Source of the DNA: Bacteroidales bacterium UBA1077
GTDB taxonomy: Bacteria; Bacteroidota; Bacteroidia; Bacteroidales; UBA932
Assembly: GCA_002314195.1 (NCBI GenBank)
Contig: DCCQ01000074.1
Location: 1 to 64,000 of the forward strand
Length of the DNA stretch: 64,000 nucleotides
Direction: 5' to 3'
Shown: piece after piece, positions 54,289 to 62,737 of the stretch
How the letters are laid out: the number at the start of each line of letters is the position of its first letter
How positions within the stretch are numbered: the stretch's first letter is position 1
The notes under the pieces: model-generated
Told to the model about the DNA's origin: nothing
What the model saw: only the letters and a program-made list of their open reading frames with translations
Database searches by the model: none
Position numbers and translations under genes: made by a program

Positions 54289-56700
54289 ATGAACACAGAC
54301 ATTAATAAGGACATTTTCTTCCCGGCCGGGACCGCGGAGGTGAACATAATTCCTGTTGTCCAGGGAGATGAACAGATGAAAGTGGAGGCCGGTGACCTTC
54401 CTGACACATTGCCTGTCCTCGCGCTTAGGAACGCGGTGATATTTCCTGGAATGGTTTACCCTGTCACCATAGGTCGGCAGAAATCAATCATTCTGATCAA
54501 GGAGGCCGAGAAACGCGATTCCTTCATCGGAGCGGTTCCGCAGGTGGATATAACCGTCGAGGATCCGACCGAGGCCGATCTTTATGAATATGGCACAGCG
54601 GCCAGGGTCATGAAGGTTTTGGAGATGCCGGACGGCACGATTACCGCCATCCTTCAGGGTGTCAGGCGCATACGTCTGGATGGCGTCCTGTCGTACGAAC
54701 CGTACATCACCGCGAAAGTGAAGTATATCGAGGACATTATCCCGGAGAACGACAACAGCACCAAGATGATAGCGGAGTCCCTCAAGGAGAAGGCCGCTGT
54801 CATCATAAAGGCCTCATCCTTTGCACCCAAGGAGGCGGTGGGAGCGCTCAAATCCATTGACAACTATGCCTTCCTTGTGAATTTCATCGCGACGACTGTC
54901 GAGATTGAGAATTTCATGGAGAAGGTCCAGCTGCTCGGAATCGATGACATCACCGTCAGGGCCATGAAACTTCTTCAGGTTCTTGACACGCAGATTCAGC
55001 TCCTGAAGATCAAGCAGGAGATCAACCAGAAGGTAAAGAGTGACATTGACCAGCAGCAGAGGGAATATTACCTTAACAATCAGCTTCGTACCATTCAGGA
55101 GGAACTTGGCATGGACGAAGAGGAGGAGTTCGAGAAGTTCCGCGCGAAGGCCAAGACCAAGAAATGGCCGGAGGCTGTCGGAAAGCAGTTCGAGAAGGAG
55201 TTGGCCAAGCTTGAGAAGTACAATCCTTCCTCTCCTGACTACAGCATCCAGTACAACTATATTGAGTTCATGCTTGACCTGCCGTGGGGCGAGATGTCAA
55301 AGGACAACCTCGACCTGAAGCACGCACAGAAGGTTCTGGACAGCGACCACTACGGCCTTGACACGGTGAAGGAAAGAATCATCGAGTACCTCGCCGTCCT
55401 CAAGCTGAAGGGCAACATGAAGTCCCCGATCCTCTGCCTCTATGGCCCTCCGGGAGTCGGCAAGACCAGTCTCGGCAAATCCATTGCCAAGGCATTGGGC
55501 AGGAAATATGTCAGGATAGCCCTCGGCGGCATGCACGATGAGGCCGAACTCAGAGGACACCGAAAAACCTACGTCGGGGCTCTTCCGGGGCGTATCCTGA
55601 ACGGAATTGACAAGGCCGGCACATCCAACCCTGTCATCGTTCTGGACGAGATTGACAAGGTCGGCAACGACTACAAGGGAGACCCGTCTTCGGCTCTTCT
55701 GGAAGTCCTTGATCCTGAGCAGAATGTGGAATTCCACGACAACTATCTGGACATCGACTACGATCTCTCGAATGTGCTGTTCATCACCACCGCGAACAAC
55801 ATCTCCACGATCCAGTCCGCCCTGCTCGACAGAATGGAACTGATAAACGTGACCGGCTACCTGGCTGAGGAAAAGATGGAAATCGCCAAGCGTTATCTTG
55901 TGCCTAAGCAGCTGGAGGAACACGGAATAGGCAAGAAGGAACTTCGCATCGACAAAGCCGCGCTCGCTACGATCATTGATGAATATACCCACGAGTCCGG
56001 AGTCCGTGGCCTTGAGAAGCAGATTGCAAAAATCGCTCGTGTGACTGCCAAGAAGATTGCCTTGGGTGAACCCTATCCGACAGTAATCAAGAAAGAACAT
56101 CTGAAGGAATATCTTGGTTTGCCGACCAATTTTCATGACCTTCAGAAAGGCAATGAGGCTCCTGGTGTCGTCACCGGCCTTGCTTGGACGCAGATGGGAG
56201 GTGAGATTCTGTTCGTGGAGAGTTCGGTCAGCGGAGGCAAAGGTGTCATGACAATGACAGGAAATCTAGGCGATGTGATGAAGGAATCAGCAACTATAGC
56301 CTACCAGTACATCAAGGCTCACCCTCAGCTTGCCAAAATGACATCCGAGGAGTTTGGAGCCAAGGACATCCATGTCCACGTTCCGGAAGGGGCCGTGCCT
56401 AAGGACGGACCGTCCGCCGGTATAACGATGGTCAGCTCTATGGTTTCCGCCCTGCGTGGCGAGGCCGTGAAGCCGGGAATCGCGATGACCGGTGAGATGA
56501 CGCTCAGGGGCCGTGTGCTTCCGGTCGGTGGCATCAAGGAGAAGATCCTCGCCGCCAAGCGCGCCGGAGTGACCGAGATAGTGATCTCGGAAGACAACCG
56601 CAAGGATGTCGAGGACATCAAGCCGATTTACGTTGAAGGGCTGTCGTTCCACTACGTCAAGAACATTGACGATGTGGTTTCGTACATATTCAAAGATTAA
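54289..56700 (+). CDS. lon: ATP-dependent Lon protease
   Basis: An 803-residue Lon protease. The N-terminal substrate-binding domain starts at [19 protein letters not shown] (about 40), the AAA+ module has Walker [10 protein letters not shown] near 386 and Walker [10 protein letters not shown] near 453, and the C-terminal protease domain has the catalytic Ser in [11 protein letters not shown] near 708 and Lys in VGGIKEK near 750. It degrades damaged and regulatory proteins. It leads the run lon-ung-coaD-DUF5106. The 148 bases between it and the HU promoter are AT-rich with no perfect consensus promoter. Confidence 0.97.
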   Translation: MNTDINKDIFFPAGTAEVNIIPVVQGDEQMKVEAGDLPDTLPVLALRNAVIFPGMVYPVTIGRQKSIILIKEAEKRDSFIGAVPQVDITVEDPTEADLYEYGTAARVMKVLEMPDGTITAILQGVRRIRLDGVLSYEPYITAKVKYIEDIIPENDNSTKMIAESLKEKAAVIIKASSFAPKEAVGALKSIDNYAFLVNFIATTVEIENFMEKVQLLGIDDITVRAMKLLQVLDTQIQLLKIKQEINQKVKSDIDQQQREYYLNNQLRTIQEELGMDEEEEFEKFRAKAKTKKWPEAVGKQFEKELAKLEKYNPSSPDYSIQYNYIEFMLDLPWGEMSKDNLDLKHAQKVLDSDHYGLDTVKERIIEYLAVLKLKGNMKSPILCLYGPPGVGKTSLGKSIAKALGRKYVRIALGGMHDEAELRGHRKTYVGALPGRILNGIDKAGTSNPVIVLDEIDKVGNDYKGDPSSALLEVLDPEQNVEFHDNYLDIDYDLSNVLFITTANNISTIQSALLDRMELINVTGYLAEEKMEIAKRYLVPKQLEEHGIGKKELRIDKAALATIIDEYTHESGVRGLEKQIAKIARVTAKKIALGEPYPTVIKKEHLKEYLGLPTNFHDLQKGNEAPGVVTGLAWTQMGGEILFVESSVSGGKGVMTMTGNLGDVMKESATIAYQYIKAHPQLAKMTSEEFGAKDIHVHVPEGAVPKDGPSAGITMVSSMVSALRGEAVKPGIAMTGEMTLRGRVLPVGGIKEKILAAKRAGVTEIVISEDNRKDVEDIKPIYVEGLSFHYVKNIDDVVSYIFKD

Positions 56701-56720
56701 TTTCTATCTTAGCGGTCATT

Positions 56721-57389
56721 ATGGACGTAAAGATAGAACAAAGTTGGAAGCAAGCGCTGCAAGGTGAGTTTGACAAACCCTACTTTGCCGCGCTTGTGCG
56801 TTATCTGCACGGTGAGAAGGCTCAGGGAAAGGTGATCTTTCCTCCCGGACCGGAGATATTCAAGGCGTTTGAACTGACTCCTGTCGATCAGGTGAAGGTC
56901 GTGATTCTCGGCCAGGACCCGTATCATGGCTACGGCCAGGCGATGGGGCTGAGTTTTTCGGTTCCGGACAACGTCCCTGCTCCGCCGTCCCTCAAGAACA
57001 TATTCAAAGAGATTGAGGATGATTTGGGGATAAGGATGAGCGGCCGTCCGAATCTTGAGAAGTGGGCGCGTCAGGGCGTGCTGCTTCTGAACTCTATCCT
57101 GACGGTTCGCTCCGGTGAGGCCGCATCGCACAGCGGAATCGGCTGGCAGCAGTTTACCGATGCTGTCATACGCTATATTTCAGATAATTGCAGTGGCGTT
57201 GTCTTTTTGTTGTGGGGCAATTACGCCCGCAGTAAGAAGGAACTCATCGACACTTCACGGCATTATGTGCTGGAGGCGGCGCACCCGTCTCCGCTTGCCA
57301 GAGGAGCGTTTTTCGACTGCCGGCATTTCTCAAGAACGAACGAGATTCTTGTGGGTGAAGGCAAGACACCGATCGACTGGCAGTTGTAA
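56721..57389 (+). CDS. ung: uracil-DNA glycosylase
   Basis: A 222-residue family-1 uracil-DNA glycosylase. The active-site motif GQDPYHGYGQAMGLSFSV lies near residue 64, FLLWGNYARSKK near 161, and the DNA-intercalating HPSPLA near 190. It removes uracil from DNA as the first step of base excision repair. It is 20 bases downstream of lon and 32 bases upstream of coaD. Confidence 0.97.
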   Translation: MDVKIEQSWKQALQGEFDKPYFAALVRYLHGEKAQGKVIFPPGPEIFKAFELTPVDQVKVVILGQDPYHGYGQAMGLSFSVPDNVPAPPSLKNIFKEIEDDLGIRMSGRPNLEKWARQGVLLLNSILTVRSGEAASHSGIGWQQFTDAVIRYISDNCSGVVFLLWGNYARSKKELIDTSRHYVLEAAHPSPLARGAFFDCRHFSRTNEILVGEGKTPIDWQL

Positions 57390-57421
57390 TCTGGTAACAT
57401 TCCATATTCAAAGAGTTTATA

Positions 57422-57892
57422 ATGAATCACACAGCATTGTTCCCTGGGTCCTTTGACCCGTTCACGTCAGGGCATCTGAATATCCTGACACGGGCTTTGG
57501 CCATTTTTGACGAGGTCATCGTGGCCGTGGGAATCAATCAGGATAAGCGTGGTTTCTTCACTATGGAGCAGCGCGAGGACATCATCCGTCAGGCTACCAA
57601 AGGCATGGATGGAGTGAAGATCATTCACTACGAGGGACTTACCATCGACATCTGCCGAGAGCTCGGAGTCCGCCATATTGTCAGGGGAGTGAGGAATATG
57701 ACCGACTTCGACAATGAGCAGGCGATCGCCGACGCGAACCGCCATCTGGCCCCGGAGGTGGACACTATCATCATCCCGACTGCCCAGGAATATTCACACA
57801 TCTCCTCTTCGGCCGTGCGGGATGTGGTGCGCCATCACGGTGATCTGTCGCAATTCATTCCTGACGGGGTCGTGCTGCCGGAGGTGAGATGA
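57422..57892 (+). CDS. coaD: phosphopantetheine adenylyltransferase
   Basis: A 156-residue nucleotidyltransferase that makes dephospho-CoA. The GSFDPFTSGHLNILTRAL segment holds the family (T/H)xGH motif near residues 16-19, and YSHISSSAVRD near residue 121 the ISSS-type ATP-binding signature. Length is normal. Its stop overlaps the DUF5106 start by four bases (ATGA). Confidence 0.96.
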   Translation: MNHTALFPGSFDPFTSGHLNILTRALAIFDEVIVAVGINQDKRGFFTMEQREDIIRQATKGMDGVKIIHYEGLTIDICRELGVRHIVRGVRNMTDFDNEQAIADANRHLAPEVDTIIIPTAQEYSHISSSAVRDVVRHHGDLSQFIPDGVVLPEVR

Positions 57893-59355
57893 GGCGTTTT
57901 GTAGGCATATTCATAGGTCTTTTTCTTTGGCTGGCGCCGTCATTCCTTTGCGCCGGACAGGTCGATTCCTCTCGTTTGGCCGCGTTGGACGAACGGTTGG
58001 AGGAATATTTCCGCACTCTGGAGCCGGAAAGAATAGAGGTTAAGAACGAGGAATGTGACTTGTTGATCAGTTCTGCCAAGGATTCGCTTCTGCGCCGCCA
58101 CATCGCCCTGAAGATTTACGACCACTATCTTGAGTCTCCTGTAATGGGGGATGAGGCTGTGGCTATCCATATCACTGACAAATGGTTCGCTCCCGGTCTG
58201 ATCGACATGGGTGGGGATGAGGTCCTTTTGAACGCCAAAGTCTATGCTGACTTCAACCGGCAGTCGCTGTTGGGGATGCCGGCGCCGTCCGTGGTTATGG
58301 AGACTCCTGATGGTGAGAAGGTTGAGGTTGGAGGACATGCGAGCCGCTACCGGGTGCTGTTTTTCTACGACACCGACTGCTCCAAGTGCAAGTTGGAAAC
58401 GATCCTGCTGCGGGCAAAACTCAATGCAAGAGATTGGCCTGTCGATGTTTATGCCATCTACACAGGCGCTGACCCTGATAGTTGGCGGGAATGGCGCCAG
58501 ACTAAATTCGGGATACGTGCCGCCAAAACCAAAGTCATACATCTTTGGGATCCGGAGGTCTTGTCTGATTACCAGATGAAGTACGGCGTACTTCAGACTC
58601 CGAGGATGTTTCTCCTTGACCGTTCAGGAACCATCATCGGAAGGGGAATGGACACTCGCGCTCTGGACCAGCTGCTCGGCATCGTGCTCGCTGACCCCGC
58701 TTATGAATATGGCGGCCAGGCTTCGGCTGCTTTGATGGACAAGCTCTTTGCGGCGGATTCAAATGTTATGTCCATGGCTAAAGCGTTGGAATCACGTACT
58801 TTGGCCAAGGGGGACACCTCTTTTTTCAAACACCTTGAAGGTGACCTTCTTTATTGGCTGACCTCACGTCGAGATGAAGCCTGCAAGGAAGGTACTTTGC
58901 CTTTCATCAATGAATATATTCTTTCGCGTCCGGAGATATGGAAGACTCAGGACGACACCCTCAAGGTCGTGGGGCTTGCCCGCATGATGAAGGATCTGCT
59001 TTCTCGCACGCCTGTCGGTTCGGAATTGCCGGATGCCAAGGAACTTATGTCCGGCGTTGTCAACGTCTCTTCCCCTCGTGGCTGGACTCGGAATTGGAAC
59101 CGCTTGCGCAGAAAAGGTGGTTATATAGTATTCCACACCGAGGGCTGCCCGGTCTGCAAGGCTGAACTCGCCGCCGCTGATTCTTTGGGTCTTAGGATTT
59201 TAGATGTGAACGTCGATGAGATTATGGCCTCCAATCCGGATCTTGCCAAGGTTCTTCTCGACACTTTTGACCTCTCCTCCATGCCGTTCATCCTTGAGGT
59301 CGGTCGCCACGGTGTCATCCGCCGCCGCTACATATCCTTTTTATATGGTCGCTGA
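57889..59355 (+). CDS. secreted DUF5106/thioredoxin-like protein
   Basis: A 488-residue exported protein with a signal peptide (about 1-24, ending FLCAGQ). The N-terminal ~130 residues resemble DUF5106. A TlpA/thioredoxin-like domain follows with LFFYDTDCSKCKLE near residue 160 (a CxxC-type pair). A second redox-like motif, FHTEGCPVCKAELA, occurs near residue 422 in a C-terminal extension. It is probably a periplasmic thiol-disulfide protein. The four-base overlap with coaD links it to the lon operon. The last codons, GGT CGC TGA, coincide with a REP-like repeat. Confidence 0.8.
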   Translation: MRRFVGIFIGLFLWLAPSFLCAGQVDSSRLAALDERLEEYFRTLEPERIEVKNEECDLLISSAKDSLLRRHIALKIYDHYLESPVMGDEAVAIHITDKWFAPGLIDMGGDEVLLNAKVYADFNRQSLLGMPAPSVVMETPDGEKVEVGGHASRYRVLFFYDTDCSKCKLETILLRAKLNARDWPVDVYAIYTGADPDSWREWRQTKFGIRAAKTKVIHLWDPEVLSDYQMKYGVLQTPRMFLLDRSGTIIGRGMDTRALDQLLGIVLADPAYEYGGQASAALMDKLFAADSNVMSMAKALESRTLAKGDTSFFKHLEGDLLYWLTSRRDEACKEGTLPFINEYILSRPEIWKTQDDTLKVVGLARMMKDLLSRTPVGSELPDAKELMSGVVNVSSPRGWTRNWNRLRRKGGYIVFHTEGCPVCKAELAAADSLGLRILDVNVDEIMASNPDLAKVLLDTFDLSSMPFILEVGRHGVIRRRYISFLYGR

Positions 59356-59369
59356 GCCTGTCGATGCGG
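59347..59369. repeat. REP-like palindrome overlapping a stop codon
   Basis: GGTCGCTGAGCCTGTCGATG plus CGG matches the REP core (GGTCGCTGAGCCTGTCGAAG). Its TGA is the stop codon of the DUF5106 gene. The 3' half is degraded, so it no longer forms the full hairpin. Confidence 0.75.
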
Positions 59370-59386
59370 CATTCTATTTTTTAAGG

Positions 59387-59476
59387 TTTGCGGCGGTGAG
59401 GTAAGTAGAAAGGGTGCTTGCGCTTCGCGCCCTATCCGGGTGAATGCACCCTTTCTACTTACCTCACCGCTGCAAA
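59387..59476. repeat. 31-bp near-perfect inverted repeat between convergent genes
   Basis: GCGGTGAGGTAAGTAGAAAG plus GGTGC (59393-59417) is a perfect reverse complement of 59446-59470. Pairing extends outward six more positions (TTTGCG with TGCAAA, one G-T). The 28-base loop contains its own GCGCTTCGCGC mini-hairpin. It separates the DUF5106 and TSCPD genes and could act as a bidirectional terminator, though it lacks a clean T run. Confidence 0.9.
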
Positions 59477-59494
59477 AGTCAACATGTCGTTTGT

Positions 59495-59797
59495 CTAACC
59501 GATTACTTTCCGCAGCACACGTGTCAACTGATCGGAGCAGGAGGTGCCTCTGCCGTGGCAGTTGACACCGGACAAGGTCTCGACTGCTTTACGGGCGTCC
59601 ATACCTTCCAGAAGTCTTCCGATGGCCTGGAGGTTCCCGTCGCAGCCTTTGATGTAATGAAGGTTGTGGATTTTCCCGTCAATAAGGTCAAAGTCAATCT
59701 GTGCCGAGCAGACCAAAGCGCTCGGAACCGCTGTTATGTGTCTGACACCGTCAGTCGTTTTGTCAGTAATTATCTTGAAATCATCACCGATGTTCAT
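59495..59797 (-). CDS. TSCPD domain protein
   Basis: A 100-residue protein of the TIGR03905-type TSCPD family. It shows GCDGNLQAIGRLLEGMD near residue 51 and GVNCHGRGTSCSDQLTRVL near residue 77, the defining Cys-containing signatures, shared with the C-terminal domain of some ribonucleotide reductases and thought to bind metal or nucleotide-related ligands. It stands alone on the minus strand, divergent from fba, with a TATTTTTG -7 element 28 bases upstream. Confidence 0.88.
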   Translation of the reverse strand: MNIGDDFKIITDKTTDGVRHITAVPSALVCSAQIDFDLIDGKIHNLHYIKGCDGNLQAIGRLLEGMDARKAVETLSGVNCHGRGTSCSDQLTRVLRKVIG

Positions 59798-59825
59798 GGC
59801 CGTAATTCTTAAACGATTAATATTA

Positions 59826-59833
59826 CAAAAATA
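59826..59833 (-). promoter_or_regulatory. -7 promoter element of the TSCPD gene
   Basis: Minus-strand TATTTTTG (plus-strand CAAAAATA) matches TAnnTTTG and lies 28 bases before the gene start. No clear -33 element is visible. Confidence 0.5.
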
Positions 59834-59855
59834 TAAATTTTTATAAAATTAAACG

Positions 59856-59863
59856 TAACTTTG
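59856..59863 (+). promoter_or_regulatory. -7 promoter element of fba
   Basis: TAACTTTG matches TAnnTTTG in an AT-rich setting 64 bases before the fba start. It stands back to back with the TSCPD promoter element. Confidence 0.6.
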
Positions 59864-59927
59864 CACGGCATTTGAAGAGAACCGATGCCGGAAAAAACAG
59901 ATAATTAATTTCTAAATTCATAGAATT

Positions 59928-60929
59928 ATGGTATCATACAAAGATCTTGGCCTGGTCAACACCAGAGAGATGTTCGCAAAGGCCGTAAAGGGTGGCTATG
60001 CTATTCCTGCATTCAACTTCAACAACATGGAGCAGCTTCAGGCTATCATCCAGGCTGCCGCCGAGAAGAAGTCACCTGTCATCCTTCAGGTTTCCAAGGG
60101 TGCCCGCAACTACGCTAACCAGACCCTTCTCCGCTACATGGCTGAGGGCGCTGTTCAATATGCCAAGGAACTCGGTTGGGAGCATCCTCAGATCGTTCTT
60201 CACCTTGACCACGGCGACAGCTTCGAACTTTGCAAGAGCTGCGTTGACATGGGATTCTCTTCAGTGATGATCGATGGTTCGGCTCTTCCTTACGAGGAGA
60301 ACATCGCTCTTACAAGAAAGGTGGTTGATTATGCTCATCAGTTTGATGTGGTTGTGGAGGCAGAGCTTGGCGTTCTTGCCGGAGTGGAGGAAGAGGTCTC
60401 CGCAGAGGAGTCTCACTACACAAAGCCGGAGGAGGTTATTGACTTCTCTACCCGTACAGGCTGTGATTCACTTGCGATTTCCATCGGCACTTCACACGGA
60501 GCCTACAAGTTCAAGCCGGAGCAGTGCACAAGAGACCCTAAGACAGGCCGTCTCGTTCCACCTCCACTCGCTTTCGACGTTCTCCACGAGATCGAGAAGA
60601 AGCTCCCTGGATTCCCTATCGTACTCCACGGATCATCTTCAGTTCCTCAGGAGTATGTTGACATGATCAACAAGTATGGTGGAAAGCTTCCTGACGCTGT
60701 CGGTATTCCGGAGGATCAGCTTCGTGAGGCTGCCAAGAGTGCTGTCTGCAAGATCAACATCGATTCTGACTCCCGTCTCGCGATGACCGCCGTCATCCGC
60801 AAGATCTTCGTCGAGAAACCAGCCGAGTTCGACCCAAGAAAGTACCTCGGTCCAGCCCGCGACGAGATGAAGAAACTCTACGAGCACAAGATCGTTGACG
60901 TTCTTGGTTCAGACGGCAAGGCTGAATAA
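59928..60929 (+). CDS. fba: class II fructose-1,6-bisphosphate aldolase
   Basis: A 333-residue zinc-dependent aldolase of glycolysis and gluconeogenesis. Metal-site segments include VLHLDHGDSFELCKSCVD near residue 90, VEAELGVLAGVEEEVS near 145, and IGTSHGAYK near 185; the phosphate site lies in the VLHGSSSV loop near residue 229, followed by KINIDSDSR near residue 279. A divergent promoter region lies upstream and a strong hairpin terminator 43 bases downstream. Confidence 0.95.
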   Translation: MVSYKDLGLVNTREMFAKAVKGGYAIPAFNFNNMEQLQAIIQAAAEKKSPVILQVSKGARNYANQTLLRYMAEGAVQYAKELGWEHPQIVLHLDHGDSFELCKSCVDMGFSSVMIDGSALPYEENIALTRKVVDYAHQFDVVVEAELGVLAGVEEEVSAEESHYTKPEEVIDFSTRTGCDSLAISIGTSHGAYKFKPEQCTRDPKTGRLVPPPLAFDVLHEIEKKLPGFPIVLHGSSSVPQEYVDMINKYGGKLPDAVGIPEDQLREAAKSAVCKINIDSDSRLAMTAVIRKIFVEKPAEFDPRKYLGPARDEMKKLYEHKIVDVLGSDGKAE

Positions 60930-60945
60930 TTTGGTTGTGGAGCGT

Positions 60946-61016
60946 AAGCTCCTGACAATTAATTAAAAATAAGATTCCCTCTGGTCGGTATCGACTGGAG
61001 GGAATCTGTTAATATA
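60946..61016 (+). terminator. fba terminator; hairpin module copy A
   Basis: AGATTCCCTCTGG (60972-60984) pairs with CTGGAGGGAATCT (60995-61007) around TCGGTATCGA and is followed by GTTAATATATT. The whole stretch, starting at the upstream TAAGCTCCTGACAATTAA, is homologous to 62652-62737, where the stem has changed with compensating bases. Confidence 0.8.
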
Positions 61017-61062
61017 TTAGTTGATAAGTAGTTGGTCGATACGTGATAGCAATGAAAATTTG

Positions 61063-61740
61063 GTAACTACTCAGGTGCCCCCGGCCATAGGCCGCCGGCC
61101 CTGACCACCTGCCAATGATGATTGAGACAATGATGCTATGCCTGCGCAAGGGCCGCGATGACCCTAAGGACCTCGAAGGGGTCCTGTCCGTTCTTGACCG
61201 CCGTCTGTATGACGGAGGCGACGGTGGCGTAGTTTTCCACACCGGCCTCGGTCCGGAAGCATCCGCTGACCTTGAGTTTGGTCTTGGCCGGCCTGAGCGC
61301 CTTCTCGCTGTCGTTGTTCGTGGGCGGGACATCCGGGTTCGTGAGGAAGGTGAAGACGTGGTCCCTGTGCTTGGCGATGCTCTTTTTGAGTTTGTCCAGC
61401 TCGGTGTCCTTCCCGTCTTCCCTCGTGTGGACGGGAGGTCTGGCGAGCAGCTCGTCCAGACGTTCATCCATCCCGACATCCCCCATGAAGTAGGCGGGCC
61501 GGCGGTCGGTCACCCAGACCGTCCCGCCCAGCTCCTCAGGCGTGAAGTGCCTGTTGACGACACTATGTCCCCTGCTCTTGTCAAAGGCAAGGTACGTCGG
61601 CGCCGGCCACCTTCCCGTCCGCGTCCTTTCGTCTTATCATCTCGTATGGCTTCTTGGAGAGCCTGCGCATGGCATTCAGTATGTTGGACACGGTTCCCTC
61701 GCTGATGTGCAGCCCGAAGACGGTCTCGAACAAGTTGGCT
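61063..61740 (-). pseudogene. decayed IS66-family transposase (mobile-element remnant)
   Basis: The minus strand encodes a well-conserved C-terminal IS66 transposase portion (61136-61513) with TNNDSEKALRPAKTKLKVSG followed by a CFRTEAG segment. Just upstream (about 61600-61735) it encodes an earlier part, with HISEGTVSNILNAMRRLSKK, in a different frame. The piece that should join them is missing and the frame breaks near 61595. The 5' half of the gene is absent. A GTAACTACTCAGGTG end at 61063 resembles an IS66 terminal repeat; the partner end was not found. The fragment is more GC-rich than its neighbours. Confidence 0.82.
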
Positions 61741-61768
61741 TGAACTGAAAAAAGTGGTTCAGTTCAAG
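61739..61768. repeat. 11-bp perfect inverted repeat at the IS remnant edge
   Basis: CTTGAACTGAA (61739-61749) and TTCAGTTCAAG (61758-61768) are exact reverse complements with an 8-base loop. It lies exactly where the IS66-like reading frame stops. Confidence 0.85.
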
Positions 61769-61943
61769 TCAGTTTTCCGAACATTGTTTGACTTTGTTGT
61801 TGAAGCATTAGTCTCACAATATTTGTCCACAATATTTGTCCTTTCTTGCTTGTTTATGATTTTTTCTATAACTTACCACTTGATTATAAGTTAGGTTGGT
61901 TGAATATATCTCAAAACAACTTCTTAACAATGAGGAATCAGAC

Positions 61944-62471
61944 ATGGAAAAAGGGATTATTATCTACAAATCTAAATATGGAGCCGCAAAAAAATATGCC
62001 CAATGGCTCCAGAGGATGGCCGGTTTTCAATGCATAAAGACACGCGATGCCGCGCTGAAGGATATATTACAGTATGACACAATCGTTTTATGCAGCAGTA
62101 TATATGCCTCTGGAATAGCAGGATTGCCTTTCTTGAAAAAGAATATTGACAGTTTGAGGGATAAAAAAATAGCGATATTTTGTGTTGGTGCCTCTCCTCA
62201 TGATGAGAGTGCGTTTGAAGAAATCAAAGCACGCAATCTGACAGGAAACTTAAAAGGGATTCCACTTTTTTACGGAAGAGGTGCCTGGGATCTAAGTAAG
62301 ATGACCTTTATTGACAGGACTATATGCAAAATGCTTCAAAGGTCGATATCGAAAAAGGATCCTGACACGTATGAGCCGTGGATGAAAGCTCTTATGTGTT
62401 CGGTAGGAAAAAGCTGCGATTGGACAGATGAAAAATATCTGCTCCCGTTGTTGGACTTCCTGCGGCATTAA
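61944..62471 (+). CDS. flavodoxin-domain protein
   Basis: A 175-residue flavodoxin-like protein. The FMN phosphate loop region is IIIYKSKYGAAKKYAQWL at the N-terminus, and TIVLCSSIYASGIAGLPF and IAIFCVGASPHDE follow as the next flavin-binding strands. It is similar to flavodoxin/HemG-type proteins and may reduce or carry electrons for an unknown partner. The frame opens at 61896, but MEKGIIIY at 61944 is the natural start. It is AT-rich compared with the rest of the window and flanked by an IS remnant and gene fragments, which suggests recent acquisition. Confidence 0.82.
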   Translation: MEKGIIIYKSKYGAAKKYAQWLQRMAGFQCIKTRDAALKDILQYDTIVLCSSIYASGIAGLPFLKKNIDSLRDKKIAIFCVGASPHDESAFEEIKARNLTGNLKGIPLFYGRGAWDLSKMTFIDRTICKMLQRSISKKDPDTYEPWMKALMCSVGKSCDWTDEKYLLPLLDFLRH

Positions 62472-62473
62472 AC

Positions 62474-62548
62474 TTCGGCAAATGCGCCATCGACGCCGGA
62501 ACCCTTGTTGTTGAGAAGTCCGACATGACATCGATCGTGGTGAAGTGA
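62474..62548 (+). pseudogene. orphan 3' fragment of an unidentified gene
   Basis: A 24-codon in-frame stretch (FGKCAIDAGTLVVEKSDMTS, then IVVK and a stop) begins just after the flavodoxin stop and reads like the C-terminal end of a larger protein, with GC-rich codons unlike the flavodoxin gene. No start is available. I do not recognise the family. Confidence 0.3.
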
Positions 62549-62651
62549 CAACTTTGACCAATTCTCCGTCAAGATGTATCAAGCATCGTGGAGAGTTGAC
62601 ACTTGGACTTGGAGGGGCGCTTGAAAAGCCCCGGTTTCAGATTCCCGAAAT

Positions 62652-62737
62652 ATTGTCGAGAAGTATAAGCTCTTGATAATTAGTAAATAAGCAAATCCCC
62701 TTTAGCCAATATCAACTAAAGGGGATTTGCTAATATA
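62652..62737 (+). repeat. hairpin module copy B
   Basis: GCAAATCCCCTTTAG (62691-62705) pairs perfectly with CTAAAGGGGATTTGC (62716-62730) around CCAATATCAA. The upstream TATAAGCTCTTGATAATTAG and downstream TAATATA match copy A at 60946-61016. Similarity to copy A stops at 62737, where the lipoprotein frame begins. Confidence 0.8.

Noticed and set aside
55297..56136. A 279-codon minus-strand open frame opposite lon.
   Set aside because: It is a shadow of the Lon AAA+ domain coding sequence.
59393..59470. The long inverted repeat considered as integron attC or IS ends.
   Set aside because: No integrase, no core sites, and no gene between the arms; only a 28-base loop.
61115..61705. A 196-codon plus-strand open frame in the IS remnant.
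   Set aside because: The minus strand encodes the IS66 transposase motifs, so the plus frame is its shadow.
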